A DNA stretch of 64,000 bases from Dendrophyllia cribrosa (GCA_024195265.1 JAJLRJ010000006.1:15553139-15617138); one strand, 5' to 3'; numbered from the stretch's first letter, positions 31,201 through 46,200 are shown. Notes: a model not told the origin generated them from the sequence alone. Made by a program: numbers and translations.

Positions 31201-34200
31201 TACACGGTACAACTTTGTTGCATGCGACACGCTTACGGCATGCTTACGACATGACTTGAGTTGATTTACACGGAGTAATTTGTGTTGTAAGCATGTCGTA
31301 TGCGACAAAGTTGTACCGTGTAAATCGGCCCTTAGAGAGCTGTCTGCCTCAGAAAGGTGTCCACCTTAGAGAGGTGTCTGCCTTACAAGGTTGTCTGCTC
31401 TGATAGAGTTGGCTGTATATAGTTCTTAATAAAAGACTTGTTAGTAACTGATGTTTAAACCCACGACTATCCGTAGTTTGTGTAGTAAGATCGTCCAGGT
31501 GAGTGCAAGAGTGTTTAAAGGTCAAATGAACCAAAAATTTGACATATTTTCTTCTTGTCCAATGTTAGTGCAATGTGTTGAAAGAGGACCAAATAAACAT
31601 ATTCTGAAGTTTAAAACTAATTGGACTTGGCATCGCAGAGATATTGGAAGTTGAAAAATGAAACTTTTTGGCCTTCATAAGCGATCGGGAAAATTGTCGG
31701 AAACCAATAGTGACGTCACTATTGACCATCTCAAAACAGTCAAGGATTGAAGTTGAAAGTCGGTGACTGAAGGGACAACTATGGTGTTTTGTTCTGCGAT
31801 AAACTGCAGCAACAATTGTCCATTTTCAATGCGAAAACAGTGAAAATCTTACACACAAGTTAGAATACTCAGTAAAGAGCGGACACTGGGAACACGGTTG
31901 GCTCGCCAATAGTGACGTCATAATCGTTACCAATCCTACCATTTGAAGTGCGCGGCCATTTCAGAAACGTTTTCGTGAAGTCTTCGGAAATCTTTGTACT
32001 TTTAGCTGTGTGACTTACTTAAAGGCTCAGGAAAGCAAATTGTTGCCTAAGTATGCTTTATTATGGTTTCCTTTAACGTTTAAATGGCTTTAAGGTGATT
32101 CCATTGAAAAAGAAGGAATTTTTACGATTTTCTAAAACTTGGTCCAGATGGTAATTATGTTATGAGCATCACAAAAAAGAAATAAAAAATAGGGGTCACC
32201 GTGCTCGTTTTTGCACAACATGGATGGCCATTATAGTAACTATACGACCCGCGAGGTTTCATTACTGAACCCTAGTAATCAGAAACGGGACTATAATATC
32301 TAAAAAAAAAATCATTGCTTGGATTAAAATAATAGAGCAGTTCAACAAAATTGACTTTGATCTTACATTATAAACTATTTTAGTTGACCAGGAATTAAGA
32401 GATTATGAAAGGAAATAAAGAATTCGCGGCGTGCGCGCATACCCAACACTACCTGAAGACGTGTTCTTTACAGCATTCAAATACAAATATTTCAAAGCAG
32501 AATTTTTAACTTTTCTTTAAATCGCGATATATTGTAGTCAACCGTGTGTCATTTGAATTTCTGCATTAAAAATTGGGGGTCGCCGTGCTCGTTGTCAAGC
32601 TATTGTTCCCGACCAGCGCGAAATCCTCTTTGTGATTGAATCCTTAAAGGAAACCCTCTTGCTTCGGAGTGCGCGCGCGCTCGTGCACGCGCAAATGACG
32701 CAATTTATTATGCGCAGTAGTGATGCGCAATGCAAAACTAGGGAATCACCTTAAATGGATAAAGAAAAAAATTCAAACTTTTGGTTCATTTGACCTTTAA
32801 ACCCAGGAGTATTTGTCTGGTGTGTTCGTCTGACGGTGTGTAAGAAACCTCTACTCCACGTCGAATTGTTGGAAATACAGTGAAACCTCCCGTGACCGTC
32901 CACCCAAAATTTAAAAGCTAAGTTGGTCGCTTATGGGAGGTGGTCGCGTAGGAAGGTTCGACTGTACTGTATTATTTCAAATTTCTTTGGAAAACATGAT
33001 AACAAGGTTTTAGTGTCGAACAAAACAGGATATGATTATCGCCAATATTCACTTTTAAATTTCCCGTGCGTCGCCATTTTGAATAGGCAATATTCGTATT
33101 CATGGTATTGAACTGGAACTAGCGTGCAGTCGAAGCTCATGCGGGGGAATCTTTTCGAGATCTTTCACAAGGAAGATCCGGAAACTACCAGCACGTTTAA
33201 TTTCTGCGTCGTGTGGACCTCTGCATTCAAAGGTTTTTCTATTTTTAATGATATTCCGGCGGATGAGCCTCGACTGTAAGCTTGCTCCAGTTCAATACCG
33301 AGTATACGAATATTGTCTATTTGTATGATGTCAAATGGTTGCCCAATAGGCCTTTATCAAGGGATGGCCATGTTGACTCCCCGGTGAACAAAATGCTTTG
33401 TTTTTGCCCGCCAAGCCGCACAGTGAAAAAGTTGAAAAGGAGGTTGGGCAGGCAAAAATCTTTTGTTTTCATACAAAATGGCGGGGCGTGATAAAGGCCT
33501 TTTGACCTCTATAGCTTGTATGTTTTGTTTTCCCAATGTAGATCATGTGATGTTGCCCTAGAGAACTGTTTCTTTTTAATTTTGTTCTCTTCACGTGCAT
33601 ATGTATGCATAATTTATGAAAAGACAAAGGACAAATTCCCTTGAGAACATCACATGACCTACATTGGGGAAATGAAAACATACAAGCTAAAGAGGTCTGT
33701 AGCAGAAATTCCGAGTTGCTCCAAGCCTCCTTTTCAAACCGAGGTCAAGTGCAAAACCATTCATAATTATGGATATAAGTCTTTTTTCACATGCAAATAA
33801 AACTTATATCCAAATGAATAGTTTTGCACTTGGCCTCGGTTTGAAAAGGAGGGAAAGAGCAACTCGGAAATGGGCTATTGCTGTGTACGAAAGAACGTGC
33901 ATTCTTAAACACGAAGTTCCGGTATAAAAGGCTTAGCTCCTCCCCCATTTCACACCTTTTGGGTGTGAAATGCAAATTAAGGCGTCTTTCAGTCACAACA
34001 CGTGGTTAACTTGCGCGTCCTTTACATATAATTTGCTTTAAAACTCTAATTAAACCAAGATTTTACCAAAACAAAAAAAGAAATAGAAGTTCATAAAGAC
34101 TTCTGATATAACTTTCATAAAGTTTTTCTAAATTGTGCAGGCAATGGTATTAGTAATGACCCATGTTTTTTGTCAGTTGTTAATGCTTCAGTGGTTGATT

Positions 34201-37200
34201 GACGACTGGAGGTGAGAATGGCCAGGCCAGGCCAGGATCCTTTTATACCGGAACTTCGTGTTTGACAATAATTAACCATATGACGTTATAAATAAAATTA
34301 TTCCTAATGGCTATGTGCAGGAAACTTAAAAGTGGAAATAGGCGATATCGTATCCAACTTTTCTGTACACTAAAATTTTCTGATCACTTGTTAAGAGAAT
34401 TGAAATTTAGACTTAACTTCCAACAATTCTATGTCAATCTGTTATAAGAGTGGAAGTTAGTTCCCTCGTTTACCTCAACATAGAAGTTATCCCTGAAAGT
34501 CACAAGCCTTGCTCTGTAGTACAGCTCATCCTCTTCAAAGAATGCCACACAGAGCATTCCAACATAGAGATTTCTCCTGTTTATTTGCTGGTAAAAAGAA
34601 CCAGAATATTGTCCAATATTGATTAGCATAATTTTGTTCGAGCCATTTATGTGGACTTTCAGATGCGACATAAATACTTTATTGGCTGACACAACGCAAA
34701 AAAAAAAGGTCTCCCCAAAATACCATAACATTCTTCAACGCGCATGTTTAGCCTCTTTGGGCGTACTACATCTAATTATTTCAATTTTCTTTGTTTTTGT
34801 AACTCATAATAACATGTAACTTGTGCTTGAGCACAGCGTGTTCTGGATTGACACCAGTAGGATTGAATGTGAATGAACTAAATATGGAAATTTCTGGTAC
34901 CAAGAACAAAGGACATTTGTAGGTTATGCCTCCAGACTACGAGGCTAAACGTTCACTTGAAAAATATTATGGTATTTTTGGGAAAGACCTATTTCTGGGA
35001 CAACCAGTAGTTTACAATGTGGGCCAACATGCACATCGATCAATAGAGTAAGAAATTAACACACAACCACTTCCTCCAATAATTTTTACATTTAAACTCT
35101 CAAGACTTGAAATATACAAAAAGCCTTTTAAGAATTGGTGCTAAACTGTGGAATGAGATACCATGTTCGCTGAGAGAACTACCAAAAAAATTGTTCAAAA
35201 ACAGAACTCAAAATATACTGCTGAGTGTTCCACTGTAATTCGTTTAACCCATACCTGCAAATTTCTTCCTTCATTTATGTTTATTCTTTCTTGCAACATT
35301 TGCAGCCTTGTAGCAGATTCACTGTCGGGTTTCTGAGCCCAGAAGTGGCCAGCGTTTATCACCTGAAATCACATGATCATAGAATCTAAGCACTCACTGG
35401 GGAGCAGGGGTGGTGCAGTGATGAGAGCACTCGCCTTCCACCAATGTGGCCAGGGGTTTTCAATTCCCGGCCCGGTGTCATATGTGGGTTGAATTTGTTG
35501 TTGGTTCTCCTCCTCTCCTTGCTGATTTTTTTTTATGAAAATGCTCCTCATTCGGTACATGCAGGTAAAGTTTGTGTCCACTTTAATAGATTGATCACCC
35601 AAAAGGCTCACCTGAATAAGGGATTAACTAAAGCATGTTTATTTATGCCAATGTATGATGCTAATGTATGATGCTAATGATGCTAATGTATGATTCTTTT
35701 CTTACCACTGATGTCACAATTTCTAAGTAGCCGGTCTGTGGAAGATCAACCTGTTGAGCATAAATTTAAAGACGATTCTATTAATTTATTACAAATTATC
35801 ACTTACAGGGACTATATCGGCCATTTTGGGCAACAATTTGAAAAGCCAAACATCACATTTGCATTGATAAAAACCAAACAAGAATTGTCCAGTTTTTATA
35901 TAGCGGAATTACATTTAGTACTCTGAAACAATTTTTAAAGGAGCTATACCTAATTCAATAAAGGTTGCTTTGGTCATTGGTAATTGGGCATTGGGAAGCC
36001 ATTGTTTGGTGGTCACTCAAGCAAAGCATTGCATTGTGTTCCGTATGCCCAAATGCCAATGCCCAATAACCACTGACAAATTGCCAAAGCAACCTTTATT
36101 GAATTAGGTATATGCAGAAACCCATAAGTGGGTTGAAACGTGCAACTGTCTCGTGTACGCTTCAAAACAAGCTTCCGATTATTCAATTTGCTAAGAAGTT
36201 GTTACAGCCATATTTGGAAAATCAAAATCAAAGTATTAACCAATCAATTCGCTTGAACAACTTGCTTCCAATCTCGAGGCACTGAGGAATTTCCAAATAT
36301 GGTACTAAGCAAAAAATGAATATTCGGAAGCTGTGAATGCGCATTACATGTTTCAACCCACTTATGGGTTTCTGGTATATGTCACTAATGACACTTTAAA
36401 AAGCCCAAAAGTCATATTTATATAAATGGAAATCCCCCAAAATGGACCAGTTTGTTTAAAATTATTCTACTAGTGATCTGAGAGTAAAAATAAGTGTCTT
36501 GGGTTGCAGATTGCTAGGATGGAAATGGATTGCAACTTGAACAAATTGGGCCAATGTTTTTCAAGTTTATCGCCTTGTGTTTTCGAAAAATCGTTATAAC
36601 TCTGATTATGGTTGATTCTCTCTTCGAAAATTCACTTGATATCTTCCTTAAGAGTTCTATACGCATTTTGTGTGTGATAAAGTACGACTTAGGGCACTTA
36701 CCATTTGTCAGAACTGGCCGGCCGGACCGCTCAATCCGTTAATATTATTCATTTATTTGTCAGAACTGGATGGCCAGACTGGTAAATTTGGAAATAGTAT
36801 GCAACCTTTTGACGGACTTGTAGGAACAAGTCTTCAAAAAGATGCATTTTAGTTACAAACGGACCAGTCTGGCCAGCCAGTTCTGACAAATAGTAAGCGC
36901 CCTTAGTTTTAATTTGGGTCAGTTTTGACCCAAAAACATCAAACTCCCCATGGCATTACATTTAGCTACTTTAAGTAAGACTGAGTTCTGACTCACAGAA
37001 CGTTACTGTATGAAGTGTTGTGCACTTAGTGCAAACCACTTAAATATTGACAAGGAAATTAAGACTTTAGGAATTAATTTTTTTGGTCGTTTTGCCGCAA
37101 CCCGTAAACTTCTGAAAGTCATGTGACGATCTTGCCATCCAGTTTCCCATTCCAGGTTCAGGTTTGAACTGCAAGAACACGGTCCAGAGGGAAGTGAATT

Positions 37201-40200
37201 ATGGCAGAGATTTTTGCTAGTTTTAACACTATAAAGCCACGTTTAAAGCTCAAATTTTCTTTGTCGTACATCTTATCTCCTTGAACGAGAGCTTTGTATT
37301 ATTCATTTGTGAAATTGCGAACCATACTTTGATTCGCATAAAAGTACATGCAACGACCTTAACAAACGTGTTTGGAATGGCAAAAGTCACCCTTAATCTC
37401 AATCCCCATATACGGACCTTCTTTATGGCTTACTCCTGGCCAAGGTTTGTGGTTTGCACTCATGCATGCATAAATGACGCAAGATATTATGCGCAGTAGT
37501 AATGTGCAATGGAATAGTAAGGCATCACCTTAATCACAAATATAACAAAATATGGCTTTTACCTGCATTGGTGCAAGTTGATTAGCACCACCTGAGGCTC
37601 TTGAAGTTAGACTTGTAGCCAACCTTAACAAAAACAACATAACCATGAATAAGGAGTACAAGAAATTAATGTCCTGACCAAGATCAATGCAAGGAATTTT
37701 GAGAAACATCTAGAATCAAACAGTACCAAATGAAAGCCGAGCTTAGTAGCCTTATTTACTTGAATAGGATTTCACCCAAGGACACCAACGTTACAACCAT
37801 CTAGTACAGCATAATAAACAGCAACACAGGAAAGTACTTTCAATTGAAAGGTCACACTGCAGGATTTCATCCACAGACTCAAAATTAAAAACTACCTTGT
37901 ACAGCATAATAAACAACACCACAGGAAAGTACTGCTCAATAGCTTTCATTTGAATGGTCACACTTTAGGATACATCCACAGACTCGAAAGCTTGAACCAC
38001 CTTGTACAGCATAATAAACAGCACCACAGGAAAGTGCTGCTCAGTAGCTTTCATTTAAATGGTCACACTGCAGGATTTCATCCATAGACTCAAAATTTAG
38101 AACCACCTTGGACAGCATAATAAACAGTACCACTGGAAAGTACATGTACTACTCAGTAAAAGCTTTCATTTGAATGGTCACACTTAAGGGTTTCATCCAC
38201 ACTGCACACTCAAACATTGTAACCACCTTGTACACCATAACAGAAGCTTGTCACATAGAATCTGTTGCAAGCTTCTGACCATAATCAACAAACAACATCA
38301 GTGAGATGTTGTGCCCTTTTACATTCCTATAATAAGAAGATAAGAAGATGTGATGTGATGCTTGACCTGTGATTTCACTGCTGTTGCAAGGTAAGATTAA
38401 AAACTTAGGACAAGTTGCACAAAAAAGGTTACTATTCAAACAGCACTTTTCGTGTTTTATATACTGAATCAAACTGACCTGCTTGTTCTGAGACTCGTCT
38501 GAACTCCCATAGGTCCTACATGTATAGCATTCCTTTGTTCCATCAGCTCGTCCATCTGCCTATTCCTTGCTTCAGAAATGAAAAGATTCAATGGGACACG
38601 GAGTTGTCTGTAAGGATAGGAGACACAAAATTAATGTAAATATTAAATAAAAAAGCCAAGTCATCAGAGGTTGAATTACTGTATTAGAGTTAAGCACCAT
38701 TGGTACAATTGGTATATGAACGTGTTAACTGATGTTTGAGTTATCTGGAAGAAGCTACTGTAACTATTAAACTGTAGTTGGTCTTTTAAAGGTGCTATGT
38801 CACAATTTTTATCTCGTTAATGCGCTTGCGCATAAACGAGATGTACGATTCACAACGAAAAAAAGGGGCAAAAGTTGTTAACAAAGGTTCTTTGTTTAGT
38901 TTTGTTAACATTTGTCCGGGGGGTTACTTATTTCTTTTTTATAGAAGCTATATTAGGGCACCGAGGATACGGTGGGTTAAACAGGTTAGGATTTCAAGAA
39001 GTGCGTCACATACCGCCACTAAAATTTTTGAGGGGCACCCCCGGACCTATTGTTAATTTCCCTAGGGTATTGAATTGTCATGAACTTGTTATGTCTTACG
39101 TTACGTTACCACAAAGGTATTACAGTTCTTAGAGCTATGACCTCACCACAAGGGTATTACAGTTCTTATTTACAGTGAATGGGGTTAGTTTCTAGAGAAA
39201 CTGTGGTGCTGCGTCGGTGGGGGGATGAAACACGAGAATTTAGTTTTATCGACTGAGTCGATAAGGTAAATTGACCACCGTAAAAAGATTCAAATAGCTG
39301 ACGTTTCGAGCGCTAGCCCTTCGTCGGAGCGATTCGCTCCGACGAAGGGCTAGCGCTCGAAACGTCAGCTATTTGAATCTTTTTACGGTGGTCAATTTAC
39401 CTTATCGACTCAGTCGATAAAACTAAATTCTCTTATTTACAGTGATTTGCGTGAGTTGCGCTTTGATATTTTTCGCGTACAGTTCTTATTTACAGTGATT
39501 TGGGTGAGTTGCGCTTTGACATTTTCCGCGCTCGACGAAGCTAAGAAATTTCACCCTGTATCTTTGTTTGCTTTTTGAGGTTTATAGCTGACATTTTCCG
39601 CGCTCGACAAAGCTAAGAAATTTCACCTTGTATGTTTGTCTGCTTTCTGAGGTTTATACGCGGGTTTATAGCAGAGTTGTTTTACAAATGTTTTAAAGCT
39701 ATGACCTCATCGCCTGACAGATTGTTTCTTATCTTGGATTTATTGTTTTTGTGGTTTTAAGCACTTAAATAGAAAATTGATAGAAAATTCTAGAAATTGG
39801 CAGGAATGTTCTGCGATACCTTGTCTACTCGGGAAGATTAACCGCGAGGAGCGATTTTTGAAGTCGCTTAGCGAGTGACAAGTGGAAATGTCGTGAAAAG
39901 AAAAATTGTCAGGAATGTTCTGCGATACGTTGTGTACCCGGGATGACTAACCCTGAAGAGCGATTTTTCAAGTCGCTTAGCGAGTGACAACCGGAAATGT
40001 TCGTGAAAAGAAAAATTGTGAGGAATGTTCTGCGATACGTTGATGACTAACCATGAAGAGCAAAAGAGTTGGTTTTCCAATTTGCTTAAAGTTAAGCGAG
40101 TCAGCTTAATTGAGTTAAACTCTAGTTAAATTTAAGCCACCAAAGCAGGTAGCTTAAGCGAGTCGGCAATTAATTTTAGACAATAAGAAGCAACTTGTGG

Positions 40201-43200
40201 TCATTTATCTGACAAGGCTGTCAAATCGGAAATAAAACACGCGTTCTATTTTCATGCGTTGCTCGTGAAGGGGCCTAATTTGATTGTATTATACAATGGA
40301 TTTGCTTTTCTGCAAAATTAACGTTAATGTCCCTTTTCAGTAGTCATTGGAATACTGAATCATTCCTATAACGGTTTGATTATTAAAGAGAAATTTCAAT
40401 TTTGAATGGTTATTAAATGTTGAGGTGTCATGATTATGCAATAGTATGCAAGAGAGGTGAGATTTTGCGTATTCAGCTAACTAAAAATGTTCCCGTTTGA
40501 TTGTGCAAGAGTATGGATTTGGCTTTTGTTCTATTTTGGAACACTGAATCATTGCCATTACGGTTTGATTATGCAATAGTATGCAAAAGATGTAATAATT
40601 TTGCTGATTTAGTTAACAAAAGTTTATCAAGCAAGCATTATAAGCGATTTCAGCGTGTTGATTTTTTTTTAAAGGAAAAATATTGGCACTATATGGGAGC
40701 TAATTGACAAAACAAACAAAAAGACAATGTATTATTTTAGTGGCAAGCAAGACAGAGAAAACGTTCTCCGCTTATAAAAAGAAGAGGAATATCAATCAGT
40801 CGGTGTGTTATTCCCATCACATTCAAATCGTGAAGCGGACAAGACAGATACCTTAGAGTGCTCAACGTAGCTTTATCGCATTGAAATCCTGACGCAAGAG
40901 AGTTGCCTTAGAGTGCTCAACGTAGCTCAATTAGCAAAGAATATAGCAGACTTAAAGCAAGAAAATATATATTTAAATCTATTATTTCGTAAAACAAAAT
41001 TATCAATTGTTTATAATGGTTGCTTTTGATGCTTCAGGCGGCACACACCTACCCTTAATTGTCGGGAGTACTCCCCCCCCCCCCCCCCAGAATATGTATC
41101 AACAATTCACTTCCAAAAAACACGCTTTTTCCAATTCTATTATACCATAGGTTATTGCATATTCACTGCCTTCCTAAATTTTAGACTTGCCACAAGTGTA
41201 CTGCGAAGTGTTACAATAGAATCCGAGCCCACGACGAACTCTGCCGATTTTGACCTATCCTTTTTTGTTTTGGAACCTCGTCGGTTGTTCAACGTTTGTC
41301 GAGGATAGCTTCGCAACCTCGTCTGTTGTTCAACGTTTGTCGAGGATAGCTTCGAATGGCCCGAATCGAATGTTCCCTCAGAAGACTATCAGATTTCTAA
41401 CAAATATGGCCGGCCGTGAACTCCACGCTTTCATTTTGTAGACGTTCATTTTGCATAACCGGAATGAAAGCACGCCTTATAAGACTTCGAAATGGAAAGA
41501 AAAAGTCCTTTAGAAGATTTTTTGCCTTTGTAGTGGTGGTTTGAGAGCTGAAAGCGATGAAATTTGTCACAAGTGAGGACATGTCTTCTTTCAGAATTTA
41601 TACTCGAAGCGGCAGACTTTACTAAGAATTTTCAAGCATTCCTGGAAAACTACGGTAAAGAAAGTCACATTTTTTAATGTCCATTTACTTTGTAAGAAAC
41701 ATTTCATAGACTGTTTCTTTGTCTTATTAGTAGCTTTTGACAAATATTTAGAAAACTTGACCACAATCGGTCGAGCGAGAAATTCGCCAGATGCTGAACA
41801 AATTTGCGTGGCCGACAGTTTCCTTGATGCGATAATTTGACGCGTTTTCCTCTTGAGACTAAACTAAATTGGATAAGAATTGCATTCTATATACACATGA
41901 AAAGTCGGAAATTTTAGAAAACACTAGATATAATAAAGTAGGTTGCTGAATTTAAATATTATTTTGTGATGTTTATAATATAATTCGCAGACGCTAGCGC
42001 TGCAATTAGGATAAACAAATCGCTAAGCCTTCCGGAAGCAGAAAATCACTGAATTCTGATAAGCGTTTAACTCTTTTATTCAAGGGAAAGACATTTTCAT
42101 TCAAGGAAATATTGTGTATTTGCGACAACACTTTGAATAAACTATGAAGCCAGGAAAAACTAATACATGGCAAAATCAAAGCAGTTATTAGGAACTAGAA
42201 AAATTTCACTTCGATTAAGTCTTGAAATCACGGGGGGGGGGGGGGGGGGGTTCATGATGCGTCACGCAATATTTATTTTTAAAATGTTTCACCAATTTAT
42301 AGCACTCGTCACCACGGTGTTTAAGGCTTCCAAAACTTTATTGCAAATCCGGGCAGGAGAGGGGGGTCTCTCGGCTTGGAAATCCAGGGGGCAAGGGGGG
42401 GGTGGGGGAAAACCTACGATAATCTAAGTAATAACAGGCGCAGTAAGCTACATGCAGTCATAGACTGCCTATTTTTTTATTAACCTCACCTTCTAACGCA
42501 TTAACGAGATGGCTTGAAGAGCCCTTTGATTAGTGTTACTTTAAGAAGCCCAAAAGACATACATGTACATATATTAGTGGAAACCCAAAACTTATGATTC
42601 AGTTTTGTTTAAAATTACTCTTCCTAGTAGTGCTCCAAGAGCAACAATAAGTGTCTTGTGCTGCAGATGGCCAGGATGGAAATAGATTGCATCTTAAAAA
42701 ATTGGGCTAATTTTCTCAAGTTAATCACCTAGGGCCGGTTATTTAAACAAAGTTTAGACAGTGTTTAAGGTGACTCGACCCAGTTTTTTGGGGGGGTTAC
42801 CATCCTACTTTGAATCTATCTGGTATCCACACCTTTACTTTTATCATAAGTCTAACACATAGAATGGATAACATATAGATCAATCTACAATATAATATAA
42901 AATATTTGGCGATCGGAGTAAATGTCACGTGGTTATAATGCCACGCCCCTTTGAGGTCTGAGTCGAAAATCTGCTGTTACCGGCATTTTTTCGTGGAAAT
43001 CTCTCGGCTACACATAGTGCGCATTAATGCCTTGCGCTTAGCAGAATTTCACCAACATCGCAAAGACCCAATTCGAGAAATTCAGTGGTTTCCAAATTTA
43101 GGTCATAATTTAAGTGAAAATGATAAGCAAACTTTACACTATTATATCTAATAAACTATGAGACTTATCCCTTTATTTTGGGGATCGTTATAACAGACGA

Positions 43201-46200
43201 GTCCTTGCAAGTCAGCAAAAAGCTTTAGGGCCTTGTAAATGCGCGCGATTTCGAGCAAAGGAAACATATAGAAATTATAGTTTTAGCTATTTGTTGACGT
43301 TTGTCAGCGTTTAAGAGTCCTTCTCACAAAAAAAGCATTTTCTTAAAAATTCGTAGTTTTTTTTTCCTTCAAATTTTTCAGGGCCACAATTGATTAACTA
43401 ACTGCCCGGATTCTGAATTTCATGGTCATTGAAAAACTGTGACATTATCTTCTATAAGCCTAATCTGAGTAAACATTGAAGATTTTTAGCGTTTTGGCTG
43501 AGTTTGTGCTCTGGGAGTTGTCTATTGTTTCTAGTCTGTCATTATACAGCATTCTTGTTCAGCACGCGTGCAATGACTACGCTTGGCTGACTTCCGAATG
43601 CTCACCGAGATATGGTAATTTTGGTACGGCCTGAGACAGGCGATCGCGTGATACATCATAGAGGTTTAACGCATGATTTTTAATCAATTCTCGGCATGAT
43701 GTACACTCCTGGCTGCAGACGTTATGTGACGGGAATCCCTTCTATTTTTTCATACTAATTACCGGATGGTAACCAGCCCAAAAAACTGGGTCGAGTCACC
43801 TTAACAAAACCACGGTGTAAACCAATTTCGATCTGGCCATCTCTAATCTTTAAACGTTATTTACTGTAAACATTGTTCAGAAGGCATATTATAGTACAGA
43901 CTAGAAAAACATTTTTTGACTTGAAATGACCCTCATATCAACAGATGTGGAGGTTCGTTAATTGTCTTAAATGGCGGTCTAAGTTAGACTTCATTTAAAT
44001 AACCGGCCCGTAGTGTCTTGGAAAACTCTGATTATGGTTTATTCTCTCTTCAAAAATTCGCTTCATACATGTACCTCCATTATTTTTTTTAAATTAGTAT
44101 TCTATAGCTTGCATTTTGTGTTTAACAAGGGTACTTGGTGTAAATTTGGGGCATTTTGAAACAAGATCATCAAAATCCCCCTGACATCTAGCTTCTTTAG
44201 AAAACTGACATCGAAACTCAAGACCAAGAAAAAACAAACAAACATTGAATCGCACCTCATCTTAATTGCCTTGTAGACTGCTGGTAGGATTGAGTTGGAC
44301 TGAGAGCTTGGTTCCATGCCATGGGGTCTATCAAACTCAATGTATGCTCTGCATGAACAACAAAAAAGGAATTTCAACAACTAAGAAATAAAATCACAAA
44401 ACTTGTGGACTTGAAGATACAAGAATGTGAAACGAAGCATGAGTGCAATGTTTCTGCACCGTTCATGTATGAACAGTTGTTTTTGATGCCAAACATGTTC
44501 AAAAGATTTGAGCAGAAACTCTTACTTACAAGTTTCTGATTTGAGCCAACAAACCTGCTTTCTTCGAAGAAAAGAGCCTTTCCTTTGCCACACTGTCTGA
44601 ACATCCTGGCAATCGCTGAACGATAAAGGGTTCCATGGGGAGGCATGTTTCTGACCTGCAAATTTGGGCAGTAAGAGAGTTATCAACTGTTTTTTTTTTT
44701 CGGTTCCCAGGTGAAAATATTACCAGTGCTCGACGTTAACGGTAGTCCACTAACCCAGGGCTAATAAAAATTGGGTTTGGACTAGTAAAATTTGAGGACC
44801 ACTAGCCACTGGCCTAGTCGTGTTAGAAGAGGTTTTGAAAAGATAAATAAAGAAAAAATTTAGTTTATCGCCAAAGAGAAAGAAAAAGAAAGAAAGAAAG
44901 TCTTCTCGCATTTTTACGTTCGAAAACTCCATGGCAGACTCCAGCAAAAGACTGCTGGGAAGACCGTAAACTCTAGTGGGGCCCACTAACTCACAGACAG
45001 GCTGCCATCTTGTAATTTGATCATCGCCAACTTGGATTTTGATCATGAATCGCTCGCTCGCCACGCTTGATTAGGGTGCTTGATCAAGCATGAAAAGAAT
45101 AGACCTCTTTTTCGCAAAGTTTCAAGCGAATGCGATATTCCCAAGAAGCAGCAGCCTGATGATAAGAAAGAAGATGAAGCACAACCAAAAAAACACTTCA
45201 TTTTCTGTTCACCATGTACTTTTACTTGTAACTCGATATCTTCTTTCTCTTTCATCGTCGCTGGTGGACAATCAACAAGCTCAGCATGATTTTACATAAT
45301 AATCTCACCAATAAATCAAACATAAAAAGCACAACATCAATTTATTTAGTGGTATTCGGACAATCGGAGAATTCTGGTGTTTGTAGGCTTGCCAACAAGT
45401 TGAGCTCAGTGAGTGCAGAGCATGATCAAAATGAAGTGAGTGCGGAGCCCGGTCGAAGTAAAAGTGAGCGTGGTGCGCGACCGAAAGCTCAAGCCCAAGG
45501 CTTGGCTACCAGGTGATGCCTGTTGGCTAGTAAATTTTAAACCTCACTAGCCCAAGGACTAGTAAGTTAAAACGTTAAGGTCGAGCACTGATTACAGTGC
45601 GACTGTAGATGACCAGGATGGAGATGAAAGTTTATCACCTTGGGTCTTGAAAAACTCGCCAAAAATCAGATAGTGGTTGACTCTGTCTTCGAAAATTCAC
45701 CTGACAAAGGTACTTAGTTTTAATTTGGGCCATTTTGACTAAAAAACGTTGAAATCTGCAAGACACACATGTAGCTGTAGCTCCTTTATATTTTCGTGTA
45801 CTATGCGACTTTAGTGATATAAGTGACCACATGTTTCTGTGTCTCAACAATTGTTTGTGCATATAATTTATAGAAATGCACGATTTGTGCGTTAACGGGA
45901 TCCCTGAATTATAGCGATGGAAATCAACCCTAGGTATAGATTTAATTATATAACATTCATACCAGAACAGTGGTAAAAGGATCATGGCCAGACATGGTCT
46001 TCATCACATCAGCTTCATCCATGTCATTTGAGGAAAAGAAGTTTGGATAGAAAGCACCACAGATCACAAGCTGAAGAAATCAAAACAAAGACACTGTAAT
46101 CCCCCAGATGTTGTGCTTTTTGAATCACGTACACAGAAAAACTGTCAGTAATTATATAAATAATGAGCCAAAGAATTATAATAAACTACATGTAAATGAA

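Noticed and set aside
31040..31400. CRISPR-like array
   Set aside because: Contiguous 17-bp tandem units without unique spacers, in a eukaryotic intron.
34474..34576. Alternative acceptor for TDRD9 exon w21 (AACAG/GAGAA)
   Set aside because: It would put the exon out of frame with w20; the CCAG site 11 bp upstream joins in phase 0.
41065..41091. Complete G/C-run element
   Set aside because: Only one end is recognisable; no inverted partner was found nearby.
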